Below are positions 40,372 through 51,700 of a stretch of DNA of 64,000 nt, in pieces. The first letter of the stretch is position 1, and each line of letters begins with the position of its first letter. The translations under genes were made by a program, and so were the position numbers. The notes beneath the pieces were generated by a model that worked only from the letters and a program-made list of their open reading frames with translations, was not told the DNA's origin and did no database searches. Source of the stretch: Molossus alvarezi (lineage: Eukaryota > Chordata > Mammalia > Chiroptera > Molossidae). The stretch lies in contig CM073886.1 of the NCBI GenBank assembly GCA_037176705.1, forward strand, positions 26,273,501 to 26,337,500, read 5' to 3'.

Positions 40372-40530
40372 CTCTACGGCCAGCTCCACCTTTGCTCACA
40401 TTCCGACCCCGCCGCCTTCCCCCCGCCCCGCCAGGCCCTTTGTTTTGATTCCCGACTCCGCAGCTCCCGCCGCCGCCGCCAAGCGCACCCTCCACTTCCG
40501 CTTCCGCACCGCACCGCCCCAGTCGTAAAA
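40372..40530 (-). other. MARF1: MARF1 exon 1, non-coding 5' UTR
   Basis: On the minus strand a strong donor (AGAG then GTGAGT) follows base 40372 inside the CpG island, upstream of the ATG exon. The upstream end is a guess: paired ETS-type sites (ACTTCCG and CTTCCG on the plus strand) lie at about 40494-40506, and transcription probably starts nearby. No long open frame with a good start belongs to it. Confidence 0.6.
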
Positions 40531-40646
40531 CCGACGCCCTTTTCTTCCCCTCGCTCCACCCCTTCCTCCACCCCTCCCCCGCCGCCGTGTCCTCTCCGCG
40601 CAGGGCGTGCTGGGAACCCGGGGGGGGCGGGGCCTCGCGGCCCTGC

Positions 40647-40725
40647 AGCCTCGTCAGGCTCAGTCCCCTCCCGATAAACCCTTAAATAGGGGCCTTCCCG
40701 GGGGGCGGCCCCGGCTTTTTTGGCG
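40647..40725 (+). ncRNA. MIR484: MIR484 precursor hairpin
   Basis: The 79-nt segment matches the mammalian mir-484 precursor as I know it. The 22-nt mature miRNA (TCAGGCTCAGTCCCC then TCCCGAT) is unchanged at 40654-40675. The loop and 3' arm differ at a few bases, and the G-rich 3' arm (CCCGGGGGGCGG) still pairs with the 5' arm. In mammals miR-484 arises from the capped 5' end of a transcript, Drosha-independently, inside the NDE1 5' region. Its place just after a GC box fits transcription starting at the hairpin itself. Confidence 0.93.
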
Positions 40726-40927
40726 AAAACCCCCAATTTAAGAAGGCGTTCCCCCTGGTTTAACATTGCGGAGTGGAAAGAAACATAGAGCGGAGAATTA
40801 GGCAGCTTGTGAAGTAGAACCGGGAGAAATAAACCTGCCAACCGGGGTTTGATACAATCAGCTCGTTCGGTCTTTGGGGGGAAGCCGATTTAAATCGGAT
40901 TTCGATGAAAAACCCCGACATTTCTGT

Positions 40928-40941
40928 CCCCCCCCCCCCCC
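40928..40941. repeat. 14-C homopolymer
   Basis: Uninterrupted C run beside the MIR484 CpG island; prone to length error. Confidence 0.9.
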
Positions 40942-42218
40942 GGTGCTGTCGTCTTGTCACGTGACGATTCTACTTTGGAAAAAAAGTTAAATGACGCATA
41001 TTTTCCACAGCATACTTAATCTAGTGCAACCTAGTGGCCAGTGGGGGGAAAACTGCCACCCGCGCTACACGCCCGGTCCTTCAGGCCCGCCGGGGTCCTC
41101 GCACTTAGGACCAGGCTGCCAAAAAGCAGGTGTGCTGGGACTAGGCTGGATGTTGTCACCAACAGCTCAGAGGCCCTCGTGACTTAGTAAGAAAACGTGG
41201 TTTTTAAAAGCCCTGGCCCGGAGCTCGTTAGAAACGAACACAACTTTTCCAGTGACAGGTTGGGCCCGCCCAAAGTAGACTCCTAGTTGCAAAAGCCTTG
41301 TGAAGCCAATATCGGCTTGCATTTTACGTGGATAGGTATGTCATGTTTGGGGTGTTATCCCCCCCCTCCCCCCTTGAACTCACAATCTACTTTCACTTGA
41401 GATTAAAAAAAATAAAAAAATTAACGCAGTAAGCGCAATGGTCATTTGCAAAACTGCCAGCTGCTCACTATTTCCTGTGGCAAATTAGAGAAACAAAGCA
41501 CATTATTTCTATTCTAGACATCGTTTAGGATGTGCTTGCTGCAAAATACTATGGAAAAGTTTGTTTCTGAAGTTTGCCAAGAAACATTCGCTCTGCACAA
41601 GAATCAATAGCTAGAAATTGCCCAAAGAGACATTATCCCCTACCCCCAAGTCTACAGTGTGAGGCAATTTCATTAGGCAATTCCCAGTAGGTGGGGTGAA
41701 TTTCAGGGGAGGCTAATACATCCCTATAGACATTCTGGTAGACATGTATTGGGGAGGGCACGATCAAACTCGTAGCTGAAGAATCTTCTGTGCTTGAATT
41801 TCAGTTTCTAGTAGGAAGATGACAAGTACACACACATCATCTGCCTGCTTAGGTATTTATTACTGCTGAGTAAATCTTCACTGTGTCTGTGTGGAGAGTA
41901 GGAATTAGATGGAAAGCAACTCTGTAGCATTTTGTTTTATCAAGGTACCAAATATGCTTCTTTTTAGGGGTGTTTTTCTTCTTTTTATTCTAGTTGAGTG
42001 TCTCTGAACATAGACCATATTAACTGAAGGTATAAAAAAAGGAAACAAAATAATTGTGGATTTTTAAAAAGTCTTTTTCAAAAAAAATTTTAGCCACAAA
42101 ACATAATAAAGAGCAGACACATTTTGTTTGGCATTCTTTCAAGGCCAGAGTTGTGCCTGGTCTCAACAGGTTAAATGCAGTACATAAAAATTAATAAATC
42201 AAACAAAATGGAAAGCTA

Positions 42219-42334
42219 GCCCTGGCCGGTTTGGCTCAGTGGCTGGAGCTTGGGCCTGCGAACCAGTGAGTCCCGGGTTTGGGTCCTGCTAGGGGCACAT
42301 ACAAAAAAAAAAAAAAAAAAAAAAAAAAATCTCC
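42219..42334 (+). mobile_element. Ves tRNA-head-only SINE with poly-A tail
   Basis: Head GCCCTGGCCGGTTTGGCTCA to GCTAGGGGCACATAC (about 83 bp), then about 27 A and TCTCC. Flanked by CAAAATGGAAAGCTA at 42204-42218 and 42335-42349. It ends at the same place as the copy at 11858. Confidence 0.92.
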
Positions 42335-43595
42335 CAAAATGGAAAGCTAATGAAAACTCTGAGCTACAAATAATCTTTAAAGAAAAGTAATTTTGTTTTC
42401 TGTAGAACATGAGCCTGTGCAGAGTACACCAGCCCTTGGAAGCAGATAATTATGAATCAAAATACAATTTGATAGTTGTGAAAGAGTGCTTTTTTTCCTT
42501 AGATATATTTTCTTAAGTATAGCCTCTGTTAATCTTATTTCTATTCCTTTGCTGTACAAACTCTTTTTTTCAGAGAGTAAGAGTAATTTTTAGTTTTTTT
42601 CTTGTCCAAATTATAGTCTTCATGTTTATAAAACAAGGATGAACATTGATTTTTGTGCTATTCAGTTCAGCTCGTAGATTAACCTGGCTGCCCCTAAAGG
42701 AGTTTCTCCCCCAGCAACTTTTCTTCTATGTTATGTTTAGTTTAATTTTTTGAAATGATAAATTATGATGGAAGGACTTAAGAGAAACTGAGTTCTCTGC
42801 TTATTCATATCTGAATGCTACAAGGAAAGTAAACGGAGTCAAGAGAGGATCAAGTTTTGAAGTACAACAAAATTTCCCTTTCATTTCTAAGCTTTTACCA
42901 AATGACATTTACCTAAACTCGTTAACAACATTTATCTAAACTCCTGTTCCTGAAGAGGAGCTTAATAAAAACAATTTCAATGTCCTCGCTCTCTTTTTAA
43001 AATGGAAAATGAAGGAAATCTAAAGCCAACTAGTTGACATGATTTGATTAGCACCATTTAGTCAGGATTGATATGATACCTCATCAATTTGTGCTTCAGT
43101 TTATCTGTAAACTGGGGTAATTGTTTCCTGCCCAGAAACCTCACACAATGGTGAGGGTCAATAAAATTCTGAAGTGAAAGAAAGCATAAGAGCAAAAGTT
43201 TCAAGAAGATGCAAATGATTTATTAGCATCTGGGACGAGAATGGAAGTTCCCCGGAAAGACATTTTGGTACTTTCCTTAACCCTGTTGATGTAGGTGGTG
43301 GTTCCCTTTTGTCTCTGAGTTTCTTCAGGGACCAGTGAGGAGTCAAAACAAAGGAGAATTAGAGAAAGGTCATTCTTAACCATGGCAGGGAGGCAGATGG
43401 GATTTTATGAGTGTGCTGGGAATTGTCAGAGTAACTAAGATCCCTTTGCCTCTAGCTTAGTGCTGAAGAACCCGAGTGTAGGAATAAAACAGTCCCAGCA
43501 TTAAAGCATGATTTCTTATTTACTAATTGTGAGACATTTGGCAACATATTTAACTTTCTGTACCTTAGTTTTCTCATCTTTAAAATGAGGACACC

Positions 43596-43832
43596 AGCCC
43601 TGGCCATCGGCCTGCGGTCCATAGAGACCGGGGTTCAGTTCCCGCTAAGGGCATGTACCTTGGTTGCAGTTTGTCCCCGGCCCTGGTTGGATCGTGCGGG
43701 TGGCAGCCACTTGATGTGTACCTTTCACATCGATGTTTTTCTCTCTCTCTCTCTCCCTTCCGTTCTAGCTGAACAAAAAATGAAAAAATGTCCTCGGGTG
43801 AGGATAAAAAATAAATAAAATAAAATAAAATA
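43596..43832 (+). mobile_element. Ves SINE with 25-bp head deletion
   Basis: GCCCTGGCC joins directly to ATCGGCCTGCGGTCC, skipping the A-box part. The rest is near consensus. AAAATGAGGACAC / AAAATGATGACAC flank it. Confidence 0.9.
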
Positions 43833-43889
43833 AAATGATGACACTGAAAGTGCTTTCCTGTGGTTCTCATCATCTTGGTCTCAGCTCCA

Positions 43890-44400
43890 TTGTGATCTAG
43901 AGTGGCCTTCCCTGACCATTTTATCTGAAATGACTCTTCCCCAGCCCCTTTCTATCACGTGACTTTGCTTTATTCATAATACTTACTAGAGTCTGAAATT
44001 ATTTTACTTTTTAAAAAAAAAAAATCCTCACCAAGGACATTTTTCGATATTTTGTTCGGATAGAGTGGGAGAGGGAGAGGGAGGGAGAGGGAGAGAGAGA
44101 GAGAGAAACATTGACATGAAAGGGACACATGGAGTGGTTGACACCTACACGACCCAACCAGGCGGGGTGGGGGGTGGGGAGAGTCTGCAACCGAGGTACG
44201 TGCCCTTAGTGGGAACCAAACCCGAGTCTCTCCGGACCGCAGGCCGATGCTCTAACCACTGAGCAACCGGCCAGGGCAAATTATTTTACTTTTTGTTTGG
44301 TGGTTTAGTGTGTTTCTTTCTTAGTACTATAAGCTCTCTGAGGATAGGCATCTTGTCTGACATTTGCTGTGCTAGAAGCGTGAGTAAATAATTGTTGCTG
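43890..44400 (+). repeat. L2 fragment split by a Ves SINE
   Basis: AGTGGCCTTCCCTGACCATT on the left and AAGCTCTCTGAGGATAGGCA on the right of the SINE are consecutive L2 text. Confidence 0.65.
44013..44277 (-). mobile_element. Ves SINE with 17-bp target duplication
   Basis: AAATTATTTTACTTTTT at 43996-44012 and 44278-44294, perfect. Reverse copy with an enlarged GA/G-rich middle. Confidence 0.95.
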
Positions 44401-44549
44401 AACAAGTAGGATTGCTGTGAGAATTAAATGAGAAAACCTAAGTTAAGGTCACTTAACGAATACATAGATGTACTTAACTACGTGTTAGGCATTGCTTTAC
44501 AAATGCCAAGTTAACTTATTTGTCTTAGGATTCTACCTTATAGGATTAA

Positions 44550-44660
44550 GCAATCAGAAACCCCATTTTATAAACAAGGAAACTAAGTCACAGAGAATAA
44601 CTTGCTCAAGATCACTCCGCTAGTAAGTGGCAGAGCTAGGGTTCAAAGACAGCTCCAAAC
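44550..44660 (-). repeat. MIR fragment
   Basis: CCCCATTTTATAAACAAGGA, CTTGCTCAAGATCACTCCGC and GCAGAGCTAGGGTTCAAAGA: reverse MIR. Confidence 0.8.
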
Positions 44661-44989
44661 CAAACTCTTATGCACCAAGTTTTGCAACCTTTTAAGAAGG
44701 TAGTAATGTTGAAAATTTAATTTTAGATGTAAAAGAGTGGGAAGAAGTGGGGCATGCTTAGCCTAAGCGGACCAGAATCTTTGTCCTTTTCTCTGATTTG
44801 GGGAAAAATGCAAGAAAGGGGAAATGAAATCCGTCTCAAGAGGAGGGAGTCGTATTGTTTTGAAGTGCACTGGCCCACAAGTCCAAGCCCCGTTCCCCCC
44901 GGTGTCCGGGGAGCAGCCAGCATCCTCCAAGGCCCGCTAGGTCACCACCCAGCAGCAGCTGCCTCACAAACCCCCTCCCGCCGCAGGGC

Positions 44990-45230
44990 CGCCGCGTGGC
45001 CGCGCCGCGCCCGGACCCTGGGAAAAAGTTTCCAAACGCCGCTGCTCGGCACTGATTGGCCGAGCCGGACGCGGTCCCGTGGCTCAGCAGCCAATAAGCG
45101 ATGCGGGTCGTGAGCGCAAGGGCGGGGGCGGGGGCCCAAGGTCCGGGCCACACCGCCCTCAGCCGCCGCTTGCCGTTTCGGTCGCCGCCCGTTCTCGTCG
45201 CCTTACCCCGGGTAAGTGTGGGGCTGCAGC
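44990..45230 (+). promoter_or_regulatory. NDE1: NDE1 CpG-island promoter with opposed CCAAT boxes
   Basis: GC-rich block with an ATTGG box at 45055-45059 (reverse CCAAT) and a CCAAT box at 45091-45095, 36 bp apart, a typical NF-Y arrangement. No TATA box. The NDE1 first-exon donor follows at 45212. Confidence 0.75.
45130..45211 (+). other. NDE1: NDE1 exon 1, non-coding 5' UTR
   Basis: A strong donor (CCCCGG then GTAAGT) follows base 45211, downstream of the CCAAT pair. The 5' end is an estimate placed 35-60 bp after the CCAAT boxes. It would splice to the ATG exon at 51856. Confidence 0.65.
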
Positions 45231-47818
45231 TGCCGCCGGGGCTGAGCGCAGCCCTGGGTCCGCCACCGCCGCTGGGAAACTCTTCTGCCCCGCCCCGTAG
45301 TCCGATGCGCTCTCGGGACCCCCGGCCGCCGACGTGCAGGGACCCTGCGGTCCTCTCGTTTGCGCGTCGCTTCCCGGGCGCTGGGCTCAAAATTCCCGCG
45401 CCCCTGGAGCCTCCCTTCCAAACTTTGTGCCTTCCCACTCTAGTGTCCTGGAGCCCGGCTCCTCGCCTTTGCCAACTTTCTTTTTGTCGCTGCCCTCCTC
45501 TCCCTCCTTGACTTCCTCGGTCCTTCTGCCCTCCTCGACTCCAGTTCTCGCTGCCCTGCTACTCTGCCTTCCTATTCCCTCCCACCTCAAACTCCCCTCC
45601 TTGACTCCCCAGTCTTTTTTCTCGCCCTGTGTTCTGCTCCTCAGTCCCTGCCACCCCTTTTCCTTCTGCTGCCCCCTTTTTCTCCCCCCCCCCTCATTCC
45701 CCGTAGCCCGTCTTGCCCGCTTCCCCACCCTGATTGCAGGCCTCTTTCCAAAAAAACCTCCTTTCTCCACCTCCCTCCCTTCGGGAACGTGTTTGGAACC
45801 GTCTCCTTCCCTTCGCGTTTCTCAGGTCTCTGCTGCAGGACGGTTCAGATTTCCCCTGACAGCACTTTGGGGACGGATTGAATAAAGGATGAAAACGCTT
45901 ATTTTACAGCTTGAATGCAGTGGCTGGACTTGCCTACCTCTCTGAGGTCATGGGAAACCCCGCCACCCCCCTGACACCGCTTTTGGGGAAGCTGCATTAT
46001 CTTCTCTAGTCATCTTGGGTTCTCTGCCTCCTGAGGGTCTGAGCTGCCCTGACTTCTTTGTCCAGGGTTTGTACCAAGCTTGTGCCTTTTATACTTTTAG
46101 CCCTAGGCTCCCTTTAACTTCCTTTGTAAAGAAATGGCCTTTGCGGCGTGCACTGGACAGATATTTGTCGTTTTCTTTGCTGGTTTTGTTTGTGTATTCT
46201 AGGGATAGGATGGCATTTTAGGACATGGGTAGGGTGCTTTGAAGAGGAATTGAATCCCAGTGACTCCCAGAGACGCTTAGTACCTGACCACCCAAATACA
46301 CACGGTATTCAATCATTTTTGAAACTTAAATCTTTCCTCTTAGTGTATCTTTTATGTAGGATTAGATCCAAGCGATCTGTGTCTCAGGTGCCTCCATATA
46401 TTTTATCCCATTTTGGATGTGTGTTCTTTTGCCTTAAAACATGTGAGCCAGAGAAGTTACACTCACTTTCCTTACAAGATAATTGCCTAACATGAGCGCA
46501 CCTGTGCATAGAAAGTTTGCGTCAGCTACAAGTACTTTGTTTGCATCCAGTAGTGATGTAGGTGCTTTGTATCTGCCTCTCCCAGCTGTGCCTGGCACTT
46601 AGATGTTCAGAAATGTTTGCAAAGGGATGGAGGAGGAGGGAAACCACAGTAGGAAAAGCTCTTTCCCTGGCATTTTGGTTCAGTAGAATAAAATTAACCT
46701 GGAACAACAGCTATTTTTTTCAGGTTAAAATTTCAAAAGCAATATATGCTTACTGTGAAAATCAGTGTACTTAATAGTGTGTCAGGTGCAAGTTCTCATC
46801 TCAGTGCCTCTTTCACTCACAATCTGGTACATCTTTCTATACCCTTTGTATGCATAGAAGAGAGGGAGATAGATTTGTAAACTAAAATGGCATCCTTTCT
46901 TAAACATATCATGAACTTGCTTCCATTTTAATTCTTCCATATAATTTTTCTTAACAGTTGCATAGTTTTCCAGTAGTCGGCCCTCTGTTGACAGTTAAGT
47001 TTCTCCAGTTTCTCCATCAGTGCACGATGGTGTACAGCCTTGAGCATTGGTCCTTGCATGCCTATCTGTTTTTTAGGTAGATCATTATAGACTTTGAAAG
47101 CACAAAAACAGAAGGCAGACTTGCTGACTCTTGACTGATCTTGTCCTAATGATGTCACTTCTGCAAAGTGCAAAGCCTGCTTCATAACATAGAAGCGATT
47201 GGAGCAACTTCTTTCTTTCCCTTCAGCTCTTCCATTTGTTTTGATTGGGAAGGATTGGGGTTTGAGTGAAGAAGGGCAGTGAGTTAATGCCTGATGGTTT
47301 ATAGGTGTGTATTGCTCCCGACCAGCATGGGCTGGCTTTCTTCAATCAGAGGGAAGCCAAGAGAGAGAGTTTTTTTCCTAGTTTTGAAAGTAAAGGCATG
47401 TGTCTCTGGTGTGTTTTCAGACTTTTCTGTTAACTTTAATCATGGAAAACACATTTAAAAAAAGTTTGGCGAAACAGTTTTGTAGTAGTAGATCTAAGTT
47501 ATGAAAAACATAGTTTTTGAAACACTTGTCCCAGTTTGTTCTTCCTTGCATGCTGTAGAATATACAGCTGAGGTGCCCATTAGATTTGTCCACCATGCTG
47601 GGGATGGCATGATGGTGTATTGAGAACACAAGTTAGACTGAATGCCTGTAGCAGTATTCGTTTTTTAAGATAGTGGGTACAAAGTTGTGTGTTACCAAGA
47701 GCTAACACCTGCCTGTCACAGTGCCTTTTAAAAGACTGTGGACCAAATGAAACGAGTGAATTTGACCTCTAATCAGTCTTTTGCAACCCCAGGGAGACCT
47801 TAAACTTGAATTTTAAGA

Positions 47819-47835
47819 CCCCCCCCCCCCCCCCC
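47819..47835. repeat. 17-C homopolymer
   Basis: C run followed by GGGG; poor assembly accuracy expected. Confidence 0.9.
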
Positions 47836-48769
47836 GGGGTCTGGTTTAAAATGTTTCTGTTCCAGCTCCAAAGAAACCAGGTGATCTTTTTACTCTTATA
47901 GCTGAATGGCTTAAAGGGGATAAAGTTGTTTGAAACTAACTTATTAAATGCCTAGCACACAGCAACTAGAAGGTGATGTTAAAATGCAGTAGATAAGTGC
48001 TGGAAGAAGGGAACCTTTGCAAGTCATCTTACCTGCTTTCTGCGGCAGAGAACAATACATATTATAACTTTCTGAGACATTTTCACATGGCAAAGGAAAC
48101 TTATATTTTTAAGATTGCTATTTCAAGACAAAGCTGTTATTTCTTCCCTCTTAGCCTGTGGTGTATTTTTTCTATTCCCTAAGGATTGTTCTTAAAGTGC
48201 AGAGGTTTTGGTTGAAATGCCAGGCCTATGGTTTTTGCCCTTTAGTTGAAGAAGTCAGAGATTCTGCAAGCTGTGCCATAAGCTTAGGTCTCTACTTAGT
48301 TTATCCCAGTACCTGAAGTCCAAAACCAGATCCTTCCAATCAGCATGGCTGTATTTAGAGCCCCTCCTACAATGGAAGTGCCTCCTGAAACATCACAAAT
48401 TCATTTCTTTCCAGAGGATTAAGTTTTAAGTCTCACTGGCCGTGATAAGAGTGTTTTAAGAAACCCTTTTCTAAAACTTGTCTGTCATAGAATGCAGGAT
48501 GAAGGTTCGTAAACTCCAGTAACTAGATCAGATACTTCTTATCATGCAAACCTGAGGAGAGGGTAGTTTGAACAATGGCATCCTGTCCTCCAGCCCCTTC
48601 CCATTAAGGAGATGTCACTCAGGTGCTGGGGGAGAGGTTTTTCCCCATCCCAATAAGCATCTTAGGGATTTACAGATGTAAACTATAAACTAGCCTTCAG
48701 AAGGTCTCTTGCATCTTGCCTTTTCTTAACTTCATATCCCCATCCAGCTAATGGCCAGTCTCTCCTCCT

Positions 48770-49250
48770 GTGTGTGTTCATTCCACAAGTATTTATTGAG
48801 TGCCTATTACATGCCAGGCACTGTTCTAGGTATTGGGAATATAAAATATGGAGAAGGTCCCTATGTTCAACAAAGATAAACAAAAACAAAACTCATAGTG
48901 ATAACACAAAGCAGAGGTTAATATGATAGTGAAGGGCTGGAGGGGGTATTTGGTGGTTTTCAAATAGGTCTCTTTGAGGAAGACATTTTAGCTGAGATCT
49001 GAATGGCAAAAAGGAATCCTGCTGCCACAAAATCTGAAGGAAAAGCATTCTAGGCAGAGGGAACAGCAAGTGCAAAGGCCCTGAGGTAGGGTAAGCTTGG
49101 TAGGGTAAGCTTGGTGTATTTAAGGAACGGAAAGAAGGAAGTTTAGCTGGAATATATAAGCAAGTGATGGATAGGGGGGTGGAAAATGTTTAGAGAAATA
49201 GGCAGGGACTAATTATGTTGAACCCTGGACATGATTTTTTTCCCAAACAG
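48770..49250 (-). repeat. L2 LINE 3' part
   Basis: AGTATTTATTGAGTGCCTAT, GCCAGGCACTGTTCTAGGTA and AGAGGGAACAGCAAGTGCAA, with CCCTGAGGTAGGG: the L2 end in reverse. GGGTAAGCTTGGTA is tandemly doubled at about 49089-49112. Confidence 0.75.
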
Positions 49251-50033
49251 CAGGAAAAGTCAGTCAAACACTCAGGGTACATTCATTGTTACTAGCTCTT
49301 CACTTTCTCACCCTACTGTATGCAGACTTCCTCCTATGCTATGCATTTGTCCTTAATAAGATCATTAGTGGCCACACAGTGCTCACTTACAGTTGCACAG
49401 ACTCTGTGCTCTGGACACTATAGACATTGATTTGGTGACTGCATATTAGCTGTGATCTGGGCTCATTAGAGCATATGGCTTGAGCAGGGAGCACCACACC
49501 CAGGTTTACCCTTACCCATCCCCATGTTAATTATTGTTATTTACACTCAAGGTACTCCATTCTTTTTACTTTGAGTAAATAAGATCTATCACTCCATATA
49601 TTAATTAGAACTATCTTGTGACAGAAATCCAACCCTAAATGGTACAACCAAGAAAGGGAGTTGATTATCTCTCATAACTGTAAGTCAGGTACAGTTGGAT
49701 CCAGGTGCTCAAACAATATCATCAGGACCCAAACGCTCTACCTCTTGGTTGTACTTTCTTGTGTTTTGGCTTTATTCTCAGGCTGTCTCCACTGTTGTGA
49801 CAGAAAGATGATCACTGGCATTTGGACTTCCTACCATCTAACAAACACTAGTGGAAAAGAGTTATCTCCTTGCCCCCAGCTATATGGTTATGACATATAA
49901 CATTGTGTAAGTTAAGGTGTACCGCATGATTGTTTTATGCATGTATATATTGCAAAATGATTATTGCAATAGGTTAGTTAACACTTTAGGGAATTTGTTT
50001 CTTGATAGCTCTGCAAAAGGCCTGCGTCTGGAC

Positions 50034-50175
50034 ACTTACTGGCTTAGCTTAAGTTAGGCCCACCCTTATTGGCTAGCTTGGGTTAAGTTCACCCCTGAGC
50101 CAATGCTTTGTTCAGCTTGCGTGAGGCTGACCTGTCATTGGCTCAGTGTTGGTTAGGCCCACCCCTGAGCCAGTT
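50034..50175. repeat. Diverged ~34-bp tandem array with ATTGGCT / GAGCCAAT boxes
   Basis: About four units of the form TTGGCTnAGnTTGGGTTAGG followed by CCCACCCCTGAGCCA. Each boundary makes an ATTGG or CCAAT box. May be the U3 tandem block of an old LTR; not identified. Confidence 0.55.
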
Positions 50176-50326
50176 AACTGATGCTGGAGGCATGAGTAGG
50201 CATGTGCCTTCTCCCAAGTGCAGAAGATGATGTCAAGGTCATCTGAACCACATGGAATGAGTGTAGGGTCAGTTCCTCCATGAGAATATTGGGATGTTGT
50301 TACAGAAAGATAAAAGAAGGAATGCT

Positions 50327-50338
50327 GGGGGGGGGGGG
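50327..50338. repeat. 12-G homopolymer
   Basis: Uninterrupted G run in NDE1 intron 1. Confidence 0.9.
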
Positions 50339-50919
50339 TCAACAAATTAACAGCTTTCTTCTCCATTCAGCTTCTCTGCTTAGATCAAGTTTTCAGAGAA
50401 ATTGTTCTCCAGAAGGGGGTAAGTGGGAAGGCACAAGGCATGTTTTCTCTGAATTAGGAAAGGAAGGGAAATTAGGAGGGAGAAAACATGTGCATACAGG
50501 TACTAAGAAATATAGAGTTATTAATAAGTACTGTGCTCGAATATAGGTGTTATTGTTCAATTTTTACCAGGAATCCAGAAGTTGGTTATTGTGTCCATGT
50601 CAACACTACCGTATTTAGCCGAATGGTTTGTACTTTTAGCCCAAAATACAGCTTTGTTAGTTATGTCTTGAAACTTGAGGGGTTGTGTTCATTCTTTTGT
50701 CCCCAGGGATGCATACTGCAGACTGTGAGTTCCATTGAAGGAAGGAAGGGACCTTGGAGGCATCTAATTGGGATTCCTAATGACCCTTTGACATGCTCAG
50801 AGCCTTTAATAAATTCAGAAAATAAGCTATTACATCCAGAGGCTCTATCAGCAGGAAGTCTATAAACTGACAACTGTTAATAGAATATGTTTCCTAATCG
50901 CTGCTCTGGATATCTCAAA

Positions 50920-51700
50920 GTCCTCAAAGCCAAGGCTTCTATCCCCTCCTCCCCTCTAGGTGCTGTCTAATTTGTCTCCTTTTCTTCTCACACCCACTTC
51001 TCCAAAATCCCATGGACTTCCCCTTCCTTACCTCCCACGTACTCCTCCACCCAGTTTATGTCTGCTTCCTCCTCCACTGTATTGAAACTATGCTTGTTCA
51101 CATTACCAGTGACCAACATTTCGCTAAGTCTGGTGGGATATTTTCCAATCCTTATCTTACCAGCTTCTCTGTTGCATCATGGATACTGTGGAATGTTCCC
51201 CCTTTTCCCCCCTTGAAACCACATACTCTAGGACAACTCACTCTTCCTGGTTCTTATCTCTCTGTTTCTCTTCTGTCTCCTCCGATGACTGTTTCTTTCC
51301 TTGCCCCCCTTTTCAAACACTGGCATTCCTCAGAGTTCCATATATAGTCCTCATTAGATTCTCCAGTGGTTCCGTCACAAGAAAAAGGGAAGAACCAGCT
51401 ACAAATTCATGACTCTTAAATTTGCATCGTTAGCCCAGACTTTAACCCTGAGTTTCAGATCCAGTGTCACATCTAGATATGTCATGGGCATATCAAACTA
51501 ATCATGTCCAAATTGGGTTCATTATCGCCTTGCCCTAGAGATTTTCCTTCTGATATTCTGCATCTCTAGTGATGGGGATGGTGGTGGCCCCTAGTTGCCT
51601 AAGCTACAACCCCAGGAAATGTCCTCACCTCCATATTTTCCTTATTTCCTCTCTTTCCAATGTAATAAATCAGCAAATCCTAATAGTCTTATCTGTCTCT
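50920..51700 (+). repeat. Old L2-type LINE stretch
   Basis: Pyrimidine-rich with L2-like phrases (CACATTACCAGTGACCAACA, GTTCTTATCTCTCTGTTTCT). Family call tentative. Confidence 0.45.

Larger units (their letters stand above)
40300..40740. promoter_or_regulatory. CpG-island divergent promoter of MARF1 and MIR484/NDE1
   Basis: A CpG-dense, TATA-less stretch. Paired ETS-type sites lie at about 40494-40506, and a GGGGCGGGGCC GC box at about 40625-40635. A GCGTGCTGGGAA element (ZNF143-like core) at about 40605-40616 sits just before the miR-484 hairpin. MARF1 exon 1 reads left and MIR484 reads right, so the block should drive both directions. Confidence 0.75.
40740..44880. other. Upstream NDE1 region / first NDE1 intron, no coding exon
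   Basis: Between the two CpG islands I see no coding exon. It holds a 14-C run (40928-40941), three Ves SINE insertions (42219, 43596, 44013), a MIR piece at about 43490-43590 and an inverted MIR at about 44550-44650. An L2 fragment at about 43890-44400 is split by a SINE. If MIR484 transcripts splice to NDE1, this is their first intron; I could not pick a convincing donor. Confidence 0.5.

Noticed and set aside
40374..40841. 155-codon minus-strand frame over the MIR484 island
   Set aside because: Overlaps miR-484, the promoter and MARF1 exon 1; an effect of base composition.
44836..45438. 200-codon minus-strand frame across the NDE1 CpG island
   Set aside because: GC-rich sequence lacks stops by chance; composition is Arg/Gly/Pro-rich with no domain, and it runs antisense through the promoter and exon 1.
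45334..45885. 183-codon plus-strand frame after NDE1 exon 1
   Set aside because: Pyrimidine-rich intron giving Ser/Pro/Leu text; no family match, no splice logic, and NDE1 starts at 51899.
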